NCBI GenBank assembly: GCA_945860785.1
Contig: CAMATD010000012.1
Location: 1 to 43,082 of the forward strand
Source of the DNA: Variovorax sp. YR752
Lineage (GTDB): Bacteria; Pseudomonadota; Gammaproteobacteria; Burkholderiales; Burkholderiaceae_C
Length of the DNA stretch: 43,082 bases
Direction: 5' to 3'
Below, piece by piece: positions 30,817 through 39,942 of this stretch. The notes beneath the pieces were generated by a model. It was given only the letters and a program-made list of their open reading frames with translations. It ran no database searches and was not told where the DNA came from. How positions within the stretch are numbered: position 1 is the stretch's first letter; every line of letters begins with the position of its first letter. The translations under genes and the position numbers were made by a program.

Positions 30817-32424
30817 TCACTTCTTCCTTGCAGTGCCAGCGTGCGTCTCGGACTCGAAGCGCTCGAAGTACTCCGAAGCCAAGTCGCGAATGGAGCGTCC
30901 GATGGCAGCGTAGTCGGACTCGTTGAGGTTGGCGAGCGACACGCGGCCCGATGGATGGTTGGCGCCGAAGCCGCGCCCCGGCAGCATGATCACGCCGGTT
31001 TCTTCGGCCAGCCTGAACAGCGCCTCGTTGGGCTTGAGCTTCTTCACCAGCCACGCGCCGCACTCGGCGCCGTGCATCTGCCCGGCCAGGCTTCCCATGT
31101 CGAGCAGGTGGTAGTAGCGCACCGAGTTTGCGTCGTACGACAGTTCCAGCCCCAGCTCGCGGTACAGCGCGTGTTTGCGGCGCAGCACGATGTGCTTCAT
31201 GGCCTTCTTGTAGTTCTCGCCCTCGTCCATCAGCGAGAACAACGAGAACAGCACCATCTGCGCCTGCACCGGCGTGGAAAGGCCGGCCGTATGGTTCAGC
31301 GCCACGGTACGGCTGTCGGCCACCAGGCGATCGATGAACTTGAGCGAGCGCGGGTCTGTGGTGATGGAGCTGTAGCGCTCGTCGAGTTCCACGCGCGTGG
31401 CCTCGGGCAGCTGTGCGATCTTCGCGTCAATCACATTGTGTTCGTGCGTGGACACGACACCCATGCGCCAGCCAGTGGCGCCGAAGTACTGGGAGAAGGA
31501 ATACACCAGGATGGTGTTGTAGGGGCACATGGCGAACAGCGACACGAAGTTGTCCGCAAAGGTGCCGTACACATCGGCCGTGAGGATGATGAGGTCGGGT
31601 CGCTTCTTCACGATCGCGGCGATGTATTCGAGCACCTCGTCGCTGATCTTCACCGACGGCGGGTTGCTCGGATTCACGAGGAAGAAGGCCTTGACCTTGG
31701 GGTCGAGCAGTTTGTCGAGTTCCTCGAACGTGAACTGCCAGTTGTTCGACGCGGGCGCGTCGATGTGCACCTGGTTCAGCTGGTAGTCATTGAGGTTCGG
31801 AATCTCGATGTAGGGCGTGAAGATCGGCATACCCAGCGCGATGGTGTCCCCGAATGACAGCACGCGGTTGGCGCGCAGGCTGCTGAACAGGTAGGTCATG
31901 GCCGCAGTTCCCCCCTCCACCGCGTACATATCGAACTTGCCAACGAACGGATGCGTGCCCACCATCTCGCGATGGATGTATTGGCCGACGATCTGCTCGC
32001 TCAGGCGCAGCATGCGATCGGGCACTGGATAGTTGCAGCCGAGGATGGCCTCGCACATCTCGTAGATGAAGTCACCTGCATTCATGCCGAGTTGGTCGCG
32101 CACGTACGACACCGAGGCGGCGATGAAGCCCACGCCAGGCTCGTCGCGGTGAGCGTTCGCGAAGATCTCGAAGCGCGCCTCGATGCCTTCGCGCTGCGGA
32201 AAGCCGCCGACGCCGTCCATGTAGATGTAGGAGCGTTCGGCCTCGGTCATGGCGAACATGCCGAACTGGAAGAAGCCGTGACGCGGTTTGGTCGCCAGGA
32301 AGTTGGGGTTGCCGCGACCGGCATTGAGCATCAGGCGATTGCTCTTGTTGGCGGTGTGGATCAGCGCATCCTTCAGTTCGAAGGGGCTGAGCGAGGCAAA
32401 TTTTTCGGGGTTGCTGAGGTCCAT
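30817..32424 (-). CDS. aspD: Aspartate 4-decarboxylase (AspD) homologue lacking the PLP lysine
   Basis: This 535-residue fold-type I PLP protein matches bifunctional aspartate transaminase/4-decarboxylase over its whole length: LMLNAGRGNPNFLAT, AVEGGTAAM, FFLVNPSNPPSVK, LNHTAGLSTPVQAQMVLFSL, LPGRGFGANHPSGR. In the active site, the motif normally read as SFSKYFGATGWR is SFSQYFGATGWR, so Gln312 replaces the Schiff-base lysine. LTDDVYGTF reads LTADVYGTF, so Ala283 replaces the aspartate that holds the PLP pyridine nitrogen. Each is a clear codon change in an undisturbed frame. Substrate-binding arginines and the NPSNP asparagine remain. The family makes L-alanine and CO2 from aspartate. This protein is probably inactive, unless the two codons are sequencing errors. 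CAGGAG precedes the ATG; aspT is 62 bases upstream. Confidence 0.9.
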   Translation of the reverse strand: MDLSNPEKFASLSPFELKDALIHTANKSNRLMLNAGRGNPNFLATKPRHGFFQFGMFAMTEAERSYIYMDGVGGFPQREGIEARFEIFANAHRDEPGVGFIAASVSYVRDQLGMNAGDFIYEMCEAILGCNYPVPDRMLRLSEQIVGQYIHREMVGTHPFVGKFDMYAVEGGTAAMTYLFSSLRANRVLSFGDTIALGMPIFTPYIEIPNLNDYQLNQVHIDAPASNNWQFTFEELDKLLDPKVKAFFLVNPSNPPSVKISDEVLEYIAAIVKKRPDLIILTADVYGTFADNFVSLFAMCPYNTILVYSFSQYFGATGWRMGVVSTHEHNVIDAKIAQLPEATRVELDERYSSITTDPRSLKFIDRLVADSRTVALNHTAGLSTPVQAQMVLFSLFSLMDEGENYKKAMKHIVLRRKHALYRELGLELSYDANSVRYYHLLDMGSLAGQMHGAECGAWLVKKLKPNEALFRLAEETGVIMLPGRGFGANHPSGRVSLANLNESDYAAIGRSIRDLASEYFERFESETHAGTARKK

Positions 32425-32486
32425 GTCGAAGACTCCTGAGTTGCGGGAAAGAAAGCGGTCGCTGCAGCGGTGCAGCAGAAGGGAAA

Positions 32487-34175
32487 TCACACGAGCGCCA
32501 CGACCAGCGGGCCAAGCAGCGTGAGGAAGACGTTCGCCAGCGCGTAGGTGATGGCGAAGGGCACGGTGGGAATCGAGTTTTCGGCCTTGTCCAGCACTTC
32601 GCCGAATGCTGGATTGGCGCTGCGTGAACCGGCCAACGCACCGGCAAACACGGCCGTGTTGTCGTAGCGCAGCACGTAGCGGCCGATCAGCAGCGTGAGC
32701 ACCATCGGGACCACGGTGACGATCACGCCGGCCGCGAAGATGCTCAGGCCCAGGTCGCGAATGGTCTGCACCGCCTGCAGGCCTGAGCTCAGGCCCACGA
32801 CCACCACGAAGCCGGCCAGTCCCAGGTCCTTGAGCAGTTGCACAGCACCCGCGGGCATCGCGCCGAAGGTCTGCTTTTTCGCGCGCAGCCAGCCGAAGAG
32901 CAGGCCAGCCAACAGCGCACCACCGCCACTGCCCAGCGTGAGTGGAATGCCACCGAGCCGTACTACGAGCAGGCCGATCAGCAGGCCGACCACGAGGCCC
33001 ACGCCCAGGTAAACAAAGTCGGTCTTCGCGCTCGGCACGATCAGGTAGCCAACCAGATTGGCTACGCGCTTGAGGTCTTGCTCGGAACCGTAAAACGACA
33101 CCACGTCGCCGGTGCGGACCACCAGGTCGGGCTCGATCGGGAGCGGCTTGCCCATGCGCGAGAGCGCCACCACATACACGCCGTAGCGCACGCTGCCGGC
33201 GGTTTCGGAGCGGATGGCACCCACCGTCTTGCCGTCGAAGGCGCTGTTGGTCAGGACCATGTCGCGGCGTTGCATGATGAGCTCCATGCCGTCGATGCCG
33301 TAGACCTCCTTGCCAAGAAGCGGCGCACTGCGCACCACGGCCTCGCGGCGGCCGACCACCAGCACGATGTCGTTGCGCTGCAGCACCAGTTCGGGCGTAG
33401 TCGACAGGATCTGGCCCGCGCGCTTCACGCGCTCGATGGTGATGGTCGAGATCGGGTCGGTGTTCTCGATAGTCTTGATGGTGCGACCCTGGCCCTGCTC
33501 GATCTGGTAGAGCCGGCCGACCAGCGAAGGCGCCGCGGCTTCCTGGCCCGGACCGAACACGCGCACGCCGGCCTGCATGGCGGTCTCGGCCTTGACGGCA
33601 TCGTCGCGGATGCTGGTGCCCATGAGCCTCGGCAACAGATTCACGCACACCAGGATCGCGCCCAGCGAACCGAATACATAAGTCACCGCATAGCCCACGG
33701 CCACGTTGCCCTGCAGCCGCGCCACTTCGGCCGCGGGCAGGCCCAGCTTGGCGATGGCGTCACCGGCCGTACCGATGATGGCCGACTGCGTGAGTCCGCC
33801 CGCTGCCACACCCGCAGCCAGTCCCTTGTCGAGGCCGAAGAGCCGCGCCGTGATCACCACGGTGATGAGGCCGGTAACGGCCATGACCGCCGCGAGCGCG
33901 ATCTCCTTGATCGAGCGTTTTCCCAGCGAGCTGCAGAACTGCGGACCGCTTTCATAGCCCACTGCATAGATGAAGAGAGCGAACAGCACGGCCTTCACGC
34001 CGTTGTCGACCTGTACGCCGACCTGGCTCACGATGACCGCGACGAGCAGCGAGCCCGCCACGCCGCCGAGCTGGAAGCGGCCGAACTTCAGCTTTCCGAT
34101 GTAGTAGCCCAGCGCGAGCGAGAAGAACAGCGCGATCTCTGGCGATCGCTTGAAGAGTTCATGCAGCCAATCCAT
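32487..34175 (-). CDS. aspT: Aspartate:alanine antiporter AspT
   Basis: This 562-residue inner-membrane exchanger of the AAE family has two blocks of membrane helices (N-terminal IALFFSLALGYYIGKLKFGR onward; C-terminal DFVYLGVGLVVGLLIGLLVV onward). Between them lie two TrkA-C/RCK-like cytoplasmic domains (about residues 205-380). Conserved motifs include GGLTQSAIIGTAGDAI and ANPAFGEVLDKAENSIPTVP. AspT swaps aspartate for alanine; with AspD it creates a proton-motive force. The ATG at 34175 is preferred over one seven codons upstream. A 24-bp element shared with the kinase gene lies 63 bases upstream. aspD follows after 62 bases as an operon. Confidence 0.92.
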   Translation of the reverse strand: MDWLHELFKRSPEIALFFSLALGYYIGKLKFGRFQLGGVAGSLLVAVIVSQVGVQVDNGVKAVLFALFIYAVGYESGPQFCSSLGKRSIKEIALAAVMAVTGLITVVITARLFGLDKGLAAGVAAGGLTQSAIIGTAGDAIAKLGLPAAEVARLQGNVAVGYAVTYVFGSLGAILVCVNLLPRLMGTSIRDDAVKAETAMQAGVRVFGPGQEAAAPSLVGRLYQIEQGQGRTIKTIENTDPISTITIERVKRAGQILSTTPELVLQRNDIVLVVGRREAVVRSAPLLGKEVYGIDGMELIMQRRDMVLTNSAFDGKTVGAIRSETAGSVRYGVYVVALSRMGKPLPIEPDLVVRTGDVVSFYGSEQDLKRVANLVGYLIVPSAKTDFVYLGVGLVVGLLIGLLVVRLGGIPLTLGSGGGALLAGLLFGWLRAKKQTFGAMPAGAVQLLKDLGLAGFVVVVGLSSGLQAVQTIRDLGLSIFAAGVIVTVVPMVLTLLIGRYVLRYDNTAVFAGALAGSRSANPAFGEVLDKAENSIPTVPFAITYALANVFLTLLGPLVVALV

Positions 34176-34238
34176 GTGTCGAGTCCCTGCCATCAAGAAG
34201 AAGATGCAGGGAATGCTCGCGGGATCGTCGGTGCGTGC

Positions 34239-34262
34239 CTATGCAGTTTGTGCCACGCAGGC
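34239..34262 (-). promoter_or_regulatory. Shared 24-bp element upstream of aspT (copy A)
   Basis: On the minus strand this reads GCCTG, two bases, TGGCACAAACTG, one base, ATAG. Copy B at 35477-35500 agrees at 21 of 24 positions. Both point towards their gene and end 61-63 bases before the start codon. It may combine a regulator site with a -10 (CATAGG here, TATAGC in copy B). The AraC protein encoded between the copies is the obvious candidate to bind it, which is inference. Confidence 0.6.
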
Positions 34263-34294
34263 ACGCCGCGCTCCGCCTTTGCGGCGGCGAGGTG

Positions 34295-35395
34295 CTACGC
34301 CAGTATTACTTGCGCCTTTGCGCGTGCCTGCTCGGGCGGGAGACCTTCGATCAGGATGTCACGCCACGTTGTGTGCGCAGCCGCGGGCTGCATGGGGCCG
34401 AGCGGCGCACGCTTGACGGTCTGCGAGGGCGACTCGCCGAACATCCGGCGGTACATCACCGAGAAGCGCCCGAGCTCGAAGAAGCCGTGACTCAACGCGA
34501 TCTGCGTCACCGTGCAGCCCGTGCTGCCGCTCGCAAGCAGTGCGGCCCGCGCGGCCGACAGGCTTTTGAGCTTGAGGAAGGTCTTGGGGCCGACACCGAA
34601 GACATCGTTGAACGCGCGATGAAGCGTACGGCGCGACAGGTGCAGGTCGCGGCACACCTCGAGCAGATGCGGAAAGTTGTCCTGCCGCTCGCCCAGATAA
34701 CACTGAACTTGGCTCACGATGCGTGCGCTGCTCACCGGTGGCTGCTGCACCACACGCCGGGCCTCGGCGCTCGCGAGCGCGGTGAGAAAAGTCTCGAGCA
34801 TCTCTTCGCGCAGCAAGGTGACTGCGCGCGCCGAGAGCGTGCTGCCCATCATCTGCGCGACGGCCACGCAACCGCGCAGGCGGCGCACCATCTCGCCGCG
34901 CGCCTGCAATGGAATGCGATGTCGCGCGCCGATGACCCAGATGGCCGGCTCCGACAGATTTTCGAAGGGGACGGAGGCTGTGCAGATGTCGTCCTGCGTC
35001 ATCAGGAGCGCCGCATACGAGGTTGGGCCCTGGTAGCAAGCATCGACCTCGGTGTTGGCGGGAAACACGATCACGTCGCCCGCCATGCACGCCTGCCCCC
35101 ACACGTTGGCGCCGCCGATCTGATCGAGCAACGCCACCAGCGACACCTCTTTCGGCGCCATGCGGCCGTTGAAATGCACCGCGTTGTTGAAGACGCCCGC
35201 GCTGTGGTTAAGGCCGTTCAGGTCGGCCAGGAAAAGCATGCCCTGCAACGCACCGGGCTTCATCTGCGTGCAGTCGAGGTCGGCCCCGTGGACCGGCTCG
35301 CGCAAAGCGTCCGTATCTTCGACGGGGCGCATCACGATGACTGGTGACTGGGCGATCGGGGCCTGCGCGGCCGGGCGTCCATCGGGTCTGTGCAT
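34295..35395 (-). CDS. AraC-family transcriptional regulator
   Basis: This 366-residue regulator has an N-terminal cupin-like sensing domain (about residues 20-170, FNNAVHFNGRMAPKEVSLVA). The C-terminal AraC domain has two helix-turn-helix motifs (FPHLLEVCRDLHLSRRTLHR and GCTVTQIALSHGFFELGRFS), ending with the usual YRRMFGESPSQTVK. It is divergent from the histidine kinase and lies directly upstream of aspT-aspD, so it probably regulates both. The ATG at 35395 is used; a GTG at 35434 with AAGG upstream would add 13 residues. The inducer is unknown, with aspartate a guess. Confidence 0.88.
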   Translation of the reverse strand: MHRPDGRPAAQAPIAQSPVIVMRPVEDTDALREPVHGADLDCTQMKPGALQGMLFLADLNGLNHSAGVFNNAVHFNGRMAPKEVSLVALLDQIGGANVWGQACMAGDVIVFPANTEVDACYQGPTSYAALLMTQDDICTASVPFENLSEPAIWVIGARHRIPLQARGEMVRRLRGCVAVAQMMGSTLSARAVTLLREEMLETFLTALASAEARRVVQQPPVSSARIVSQVQCYLGERQDNFPHLLEVCRDLHLSRRTLHRAFNDVFGVGPKTFLKLKSLSAARAALLASGSTGCTVTQIALSHGFFELGRFSVMYRRMFGESPSQTVKRAPLGPMQPAAAHTTWRDILIEGLPPEQARAKAQVILA

Positions 35396-35476
35396 GGCGG
35401 CGATTCTGCGAAGCGCTCTTTCAAAGTCAAGCACATGCGCACCTTGGGGTCGGTAAGCGATTCGTCAGTTTTTGCA

Positions 35477-35500
35477 GCCTGGTTGGCACAAACTGTATAG
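35477..35500 (+). promoter_or_regulatory. Shared 24-bp element upstream of the histidine kinase (copy B)
   Basis: GCCTG, two bases, TGGCACAAACTG, one base, ATAG, running towards the kinase gene and ending 61 bases before its ATG. It is the counterpart of copy A at 34239-34262. Overlapping TATAGC could be a -10 box. It lies in the kinase-araC divergent region, so it could also control araC itself. Confidence 0.6.
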
Positions 35501-35561
35501 CGTCGACGGAAGCGCTGCGTGAGTATCCGCATCAGTTTCTGTTGTTCATTGCGGAGGTTTC

Positions 35562-36380
35562 ATGGGCATGGTTTTCTCTGTCACTTCACGAGGCGAAGTG
35601 CGGGTGCCGGATGGCGCTGTGGTCACAGTGCGCGGCGTGTCAGACGAAATGCCTCACGACAAATGGCAGTCGAATGCCAAGGCTCACGCGACGGCCAGTA
35701 CGGCGCACGATCTCGTCAACCTGCTCGTCATCGCCCGCTTGTGCCTGCAGCGCATGCGTGGCCGGCTCGACGAAGACAATCCACTGATGCCGCTGATTGA
35801 CGACGCATCGCTGGCGACTCGCAGCGCGGGCCAATTGGTGCGGCGGATGCTCGACCTGGCGGCGGGGCGCACGCCGGCAGTGGCCATGGCGCGTGTGCGC
35901 ATCGAGGAGCTCATCTCTGCCAACCTGGCGCTGATGTGCCATGCAGCACAGCCCACCGCCGCCATCACCACCCAGTTCAGCGCGGGTGATGCTGCGGTGA
36001 TGGTCGATGCGCTGGGCCTGCAGCAGACTTTGCTGACCCTCGTGACCAACGCACGCGACGCCATGCCCTACGGCGGCGCGATGTCGCTGAGTACGCGCGT
36101 GCTCGACCCCTGCGCCGTCATCAGCGGCGGCTTTGTCGAGGTCGCGCTGAGCGATCAGGGATGCGGCATGTCTGCCGCCGTGCGCGAACGGGCGCTGGAG
36201 CCCTTCTTCACGACCAAGCACACAGGCACCGGGTTGGGGCTTTCGCAGGTGCGCGACTTCACCGAAGGCTGCGGTGGCGAGTTGCGCATTCGCAGTGCAC
36301 CCGGTGAGGGGACGACCGTGACGATGGTGTTTCCGATGCTATGTTCGCAGCGTCGAGGGCGAGCGAATGGGCCGGATTGA
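35562..36380 (+). CDS. Small soluble sensor histidine kinase, C-terminus likely replaced
   Basis: This 272-residue protein has no membrane segment and only a short N-terminus. A phosphoacceptor helix with the atypical H box [20 protein letters not shown] (His48) resembles HDFNN-type kinases. The catalytic domain has N box TNARDAM, G1 box DQGCGMS, F box FFTTKH and G2 box [13 protein letters not shown] precedes the ATG. No receiver domain or response regulator is nearby, although hybrid forms of this group often carry one. The last about 11 codons ([11 protein letters not shown]) overlap an antisense kup remnant, so the original end may have been lost at a junction near 36340. It shares a promoter element with aspT. 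Confidence 0.8.
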   Translation: MGMVFSVTSRGEVRVPDGAVVTVRGVSDEMPHDKWQSNAKAHATASTAHDLVNLLVIARLCLQRMRGRLDEDNPLMPLIDDASLATRSAGQLVRRMLDLAAGRTPAVAMARVRIEELISANLALMCHAAQPTAAITTQFSAGDAAVMVDALGLQQTLLTLVTNARDAMPYGGAMSLSTRVLDPCAVISGGFVEVALSDQGCGMSAAVRERALEPFFTTKHTGTGLGLSQVRDFTEGCGGELRIRSAPGEGTTVTMVFPMLCSQRRGRANGPD

Positions 36381-36483
36381 AGACCTCCTTCATGGTGTAC
36401 AGAGGGCCTGTACCGATGTCGCCGTAGACAACCCCCAGCGCGCTCAGCGTGAGAACACCAAGACCCTGTCGAGGTGGTTGCAT
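36342..36483 (-). pseudogene. kup: Remnant of kup potassium transporter (N-terminus only)
   Basis: The first about 47 codons read [37 protein letters not shown], which match the highly conserved N-terminus of KUP/HAK/KT potassium transporters (normally over 600 residues). After about ALDAANI the match stops, at the point where the antisense histidine kinase gene ends. The first helix and the [10 protein letters not shown] loop are all that is left. It begins with ATG at 36483. This is a broken end left by a rearrangement. Confidence 0.75.
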
Positions 36484-36520
36484 CCTCTGACTTTCTTTTG
36501 TTGTCGAGACCGTGGTTGCG

Positions 36521-37870
36521 CTAGACGTGCGTGTCTTCGGCCGAATCCCCGTCTTCTGGTACGAACACCATGCCGGTCTTCGCGTTGTAGTCCATCAGGC
36601 CCGCGTAGCGGCCCCAGGCGATCATTGTCTCGAAGGTCTTCTCCGGATTGTCGTACGGCAAGGCGCTGCCGATGTCCTTGATCACGCGCTCGGCTTCGAC
36701 CTCCTCGTATTCCTTGAGCAGCGCGATGATGATGTGGAACAGCCGGAGCTTGAAGACCTGCTCCTCGAAGATCGCGCGCTTTCCGAGCCGGTCGGCAGCG
36801 ACAAACTTTCGACCGAGTTCCGTGAAGCGCACTTCCTGCCGGGGCGTATCGATCAGCTCGAGGATTTCGGCCGCCTTGAGGATGGCGATCGTCTCGCCGA
36901 ACTCCTTTCCGATCTTGTCGGAAATGTCGTAGATATTGGACAGATCCGGCGAGTCGCTGAGGATGCTCATCAGCCCGAGGATCTGCCCCACGGGCACCAA
37001 TGGGATGGATTCCATGCGGGTGCGGGCGTGCGAGATGGGCGGCCCCTTCACGGGCGTCTCCGGCGGCAAGTCGGGCAGCGTCATCGTGGTGATGGATTCG
37101 TGGATCACGCTGACCAATCGCTGGAACTCGGGGTCCTTGGTGTCCCGCGGATAGGGCAGCTTGTTTTCCAGCACGAGGCCGATGCGCCCCGGGCGCGGAA
37201 ACACGACCACGATGCGCGTGGCCATCTCCACCGCCTCTTCGAGGTTGTGCGTGACCATGAAGACCGAGCTGAGATCGCCGCCCGGGTCGCGCCACAGGCT
37301 GATCAACTCCTGCCGGAGGTTCTCTGCGGTCAGCACGTCCAGCGCACTGAAGGCCTCGTCCAGACACAGCAACTTGGGCCGAGAGACCAGCGCACGCGCA
37401 ATACCAACCCGCTGCCTCATGCCGCCCGACAACTCGCGCGGGAAGGCCGAGTGGTAGTTGCCCAGGCCGATCAGCTCGATCGCCCGATCGACGGCGGCGT
37501 CGCGCTCGGCCCGGCTGATCTTTCTCGACATCAGACCTACCGCCACATTCTGTTCAACCGTCAGCCACGGATAGAGCGCGACAGTCTGGAAGACCACCGA
37601 AGCATCGGGATTCACACCATTGAGCGACTTGCCGTTTGCGAGCGCCCGGCCCGAGGTTGGCGCTATCAGACCCGTGAGGCAACGCAGGATGGTCGACTTG
37701 CCCGAGCCGGACTGTCCCAGGAGCGCAAGGAACTCGCCTTCGCTGACAGCCAGATCGATGTTGTCGAGCACCTTGAGTTCATGATTTCCCGCGGTCATGA
37801 ACGTCTTGGTGACGGCACTGAGCTGGGTCACCGGCACGGCCTGCTCCTGTAGAAGCGTGGGAGTATTCAT
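36521..37870 (-). CDS. Nitrate/taurine-type ABC transporter ATPase with AAA-associated C-terminal domain
   Basis: This 449-residue protein has an ABC ATPase domain (residues 1-260): Walker [11 protein letters not shown] loop [17 protein letters not shown], signature [15 protein letters not shown], Walker [13 protein letters not shown] and switch [11 protein letters not shown]. After a linker, the C-terminal part ([39 protein letters not shown]) is the AAA-associated domain found in a subgroup of nitrate/sulfonate/taurine-type ATPases. The start codon lies two bases after the permease stop. It energises the double permease. The transported substrate is unknown because no binding protein gene lies nearby. 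Confidence 0.9.
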   Translation of the reverse strand: MNTPTLLQEQAVPVTQLSAVTKTFMTAGNHELKVLDNIDLAVSEGEFLALLGQSGSGKSTILRCLTGLIAPTSGRALANGKSLNGVNPDASVVFQTVALYPWLTVEQNVAVGLMSRKISRAERDAAVDRAIELIGLGNYHSAFPRELSGGMRQRVGIARALVSRPKLLCLDEAFSALDVLTAENLRQELISLWRDPGGDLSSVFMVTHNLEEAVEMATRIVVVFPRPGRIGLVLENKLPYPRDTKDPEFQRLVSVIHESITTMTLPDLPPETPVKGPPISHARTRMESIPLVPVGQILGLMSILSDSPDLSNIYDISDKIGKEFGETIAILKAAEILELIDTPRQEVRFTELGRKFVAADRLGKRAIFEEQVFKLRLFHIIIALLKEYEEVEAERVIKDIGSALPYDNPEKTFETMIAWGRYAGLMDYNAKTGMVFVPEDGDSAEDTHV

Positions 37871-38767
37871 GTTCAGTCCAATCTGAATCGGCGCTCGGCA
37901 AAGGCATACAACCGACGCCAGATGAGCTTGTTCATCAGGACGACGAAGATCGACATCACGCCAATGCTGGCGATGATCAGCGGCGTGTCGCCTGTTCGGG
38001 TGACCGTGGCGATGTACGCGCCCAATCCATCCGCCTGGAGGGTCGTGCCGCCCCATGTGGCGAGTTCGGCCACGATGCTGGCGTTCCACGCACCGCCGGC
38101 GGCCGTGCAGGCGCCCGTTACCCAGAACGGGAAGATCGCCGGCAGGATCAACGTGCGCCAAAGGCTCCAGCGACGCAGGCCGTAGACGCGCGCGGCTTCC
38201 TTCAAGTCGTTCGGAATCGCCATGGCACCGGCAATCACGTTGAACAGGATGTACCACTGCGTGCCCATGTCAATGAGCAGGATGCTGCCCCAGTTGAGGG
38301 TGATGTGGCTGGCCACGAAGAAGCCGACGACGATCGGAAAGGTCATGTTCACAGGAAACGACGCACCGATCTGCGCCAGCGGCTGGGCGAATCGCGCAAC
38401 ACGCGGCTGGAACCCAATCCACACGCCGACCGGCGTCCAGATCAGCGTGGCCAGGACCGTCATGGCAGCCACACGCAAGGCCGTCAGGAAGCCAAGTCAG
38501 ACAATGTGGCCAAAGGCGGACAGGGACAGCGCGCCGTGCCGCGCGGCAGTGGCCGCCGCGACGGCCCTGAGAACCTCGATGCCCATCCAGATGGCAAGCA
38601 GGATGCCCGCCGCCCGCCAGAGCAACTTCTTCCAGGAAGCCTTGAGCCTTACCGGCACCCGCGCCATCGGAGCCCGCGCCTGGAACATCTTGTCCATCAA
38701 AGGGCGCCAGAGGCGCTCGCTGATCCACGTGAACAGATAGGCGCCACGCAGCAGGTTGTAGACCCAC

Positions 38768-38800
38768 GAGGTCGCCGGGGTCGTTGACCCCGGCGACCTC
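38768..38800. repeat. Perfect 15-bp hairpin at a permease frameshift
   Basis: GAGGTCGCCGGGGTC (38768-38782) and GACCCCGGCGACCTC (38786-38800) are exact inverted copies around GTT. The permease reading frame changes by one base at the edge of this element (before SWVYNLLRG). Confidence 0.85.
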
Positions 38801-39208
38801 GATCTTGAACTTGTCTGCCCATGCCAGCAGAGGGCGCCAGACCAACTGATCGCTGGCCAGGATCAAGGCGATCATGGCCACCACCGCCCACAGGGCGGCC
38901 GTTCTGTCGCCGTTCGAGATGGCCTGCACTATGTAGGAACCCAGGCCCGGCAGCTTGATGTCCTTGTTCATCACGCTGATGGCTTCACTCTGCGCGACGA
39001 AGAACCAGCCACCGCCGAAGGACATCATCGAATTCCAGATCAGGCTGTGCGCCGATGCCGGCAGCTCGACCGTCCTGAAGCGCTGCCAACGGGTCAGGCC
39101 GTAAGTCGACGCGGCCTCCTGCATGTCGGTGGGAACGGTCACCATCGAATGATAGAAACCGAACGCCATGTTCCACACCTGCCCTGTGAAGATGGCAAAG
39201 ATGGCCGC

Positions 39209-39243
39209 GCACTGTTCCCGAGCAGGCTGCCCGGGAACAGTGC
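39209..39243. repeat. Perfect 12-bp hairpin at a permease frameshift
   Basis: GCACTGTTCCCG (39209-39220) and CGGGAACAGTGC (39232-39243) are exact inverted copies around 11 bases. The frame changes here: the protein reads FPGSLLGNSARP where relatives have GSLLG, two or three residues, then AAIFAIFTGQ. Confidence 0.85.
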
Positions 39244-39580
39244 CATGAAAGCCGTCACCGTTGCAGACAGGCATCCCAGGACCGGCACCGACTGCAGCAC
39301 ATCGAGAGCCGGCAGGATGAAGGCGCGTGCGGTTCGATTCTTTGCTGCCAAGTATCCCATGGCAATGGCGAAGAACAGCGAGAAGCCGAAGGCGATCCAC
39401 ATGCGCATCAGGGTGCGGCCCGCGTAGTACGGAATCAGGCTTGGGGAGTTGTCGACCTGCGGCACTGCAGCCGGATCGAAATGCACGAGCATGCCCTTGC
39501 CAAAGTGCAATGCGCTCCACAACAAACCCAGCAAGGCCAGCATGACCAAGGCATCGATCCAGCCGAATGCGCGGCGCTCT

Positions 39581-39772
39581 TCAACGACGGCGAGCTGAGG
39601 GGCAGTGCTTTTCATGTGGGACGGCAACTCTTGTCAGTGAGAGGGCTACCGGCCAGAACGTGCCGCAATGGGTGCATACGTTGATCGACAACTCGTACGA
39701 CTCGATGCGTCCCAAGTATGCCTTAGCGGGATCGCGCACGGGAGTTCCGCGGCAGGTCCATTCAAGGACCAT
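39581..39772 (-). CDS. Small zinc-ribbon protein (paralogue 1)
   Basis: This 63-residue protein starts MVLEWTCRGTPVRDPAKAYL and has a CTHC pair, so a Cys-x-x-Cys knuckle plus one upstream Cys, with W after the knuckle. It is a paralogue of the protein at 42557-42817: they share the pattern W-[ST]-C-x-G-T-P-x-R-D-P-A and C-x-H-C-x(3)-W. The initiating methionines line up. A GAAGGGG sits upstream of ATG 39772. Longer in-frame starts (39811, 39925) add sequence not shared with the paralogue. The gene overlaps the permease start by 35 bases. Zinc binding is inferred from the cysteines; the function is unknown. Confidence 0.55.
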   Translation of the reverse strand: MVLEWTCRGTPVRDPAKAYLGRIESYELSINVCTHCGTFWPVALSLTRVAVPHEKHCPSARRR

Positions 39773-39942
39773 GTTCAAGTTGCCCCTTCCGCATTCGACG
39801 AAGGAGTCCATTCCTGCTGGCTCGGCCTGTCCACGGCCATGCCGACGAACGCCAACACTGCGAGCGGAGTTTGCTGGCGACTGGGGTAGACGAAGGTCGG
39901 GATGCTGCCATCCCTGCCGATGCACCCTGGAAGTCGTCGACC

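Larger units (their letters stand above)
37873..39615 (-). pseudogene. Fused double ABC permease (two frameshifts and an in-frame TGA)
   Basis: The reconstructed 580-residue protein contains two BPD-type permease units. The first (LVMLALLGLLWSALHFGKGM, then FAIFTGQVWNMAFGFYHSMV, MQEAASTYGLTRWQRFRTVE with the EAA loop) is followed by KFKIEVAGVNDPGDL. The second starts WVYNLLRGAYLFTWISERLW and includes LRVAAMTVLATLIWTPVGVW, DLKEAARVYGLRRWSLWRTL. This duplication is typical of the ATPase group encoded next to it. Frame changes near 39215 and 38765 each lie in a perfect hairpin. A TGA at 38497-38499 replaces the usual Trp before LGFLTALRV. It is co-transcribed with the ATPase. The membrane substrate is unknown. 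Confidence 0.8.

Noticed and set aside
34239..34262. Sigma-54 promoter (TGGCAC ... GC)
   Set aside because: The GG-to-GC distance is two bases too short, and copy B lacks the GC at that place.
38768..38800. Intragenic terminator
   Set aside because: The strong hairpin has no T run on either strand and lies in the permease coding region.
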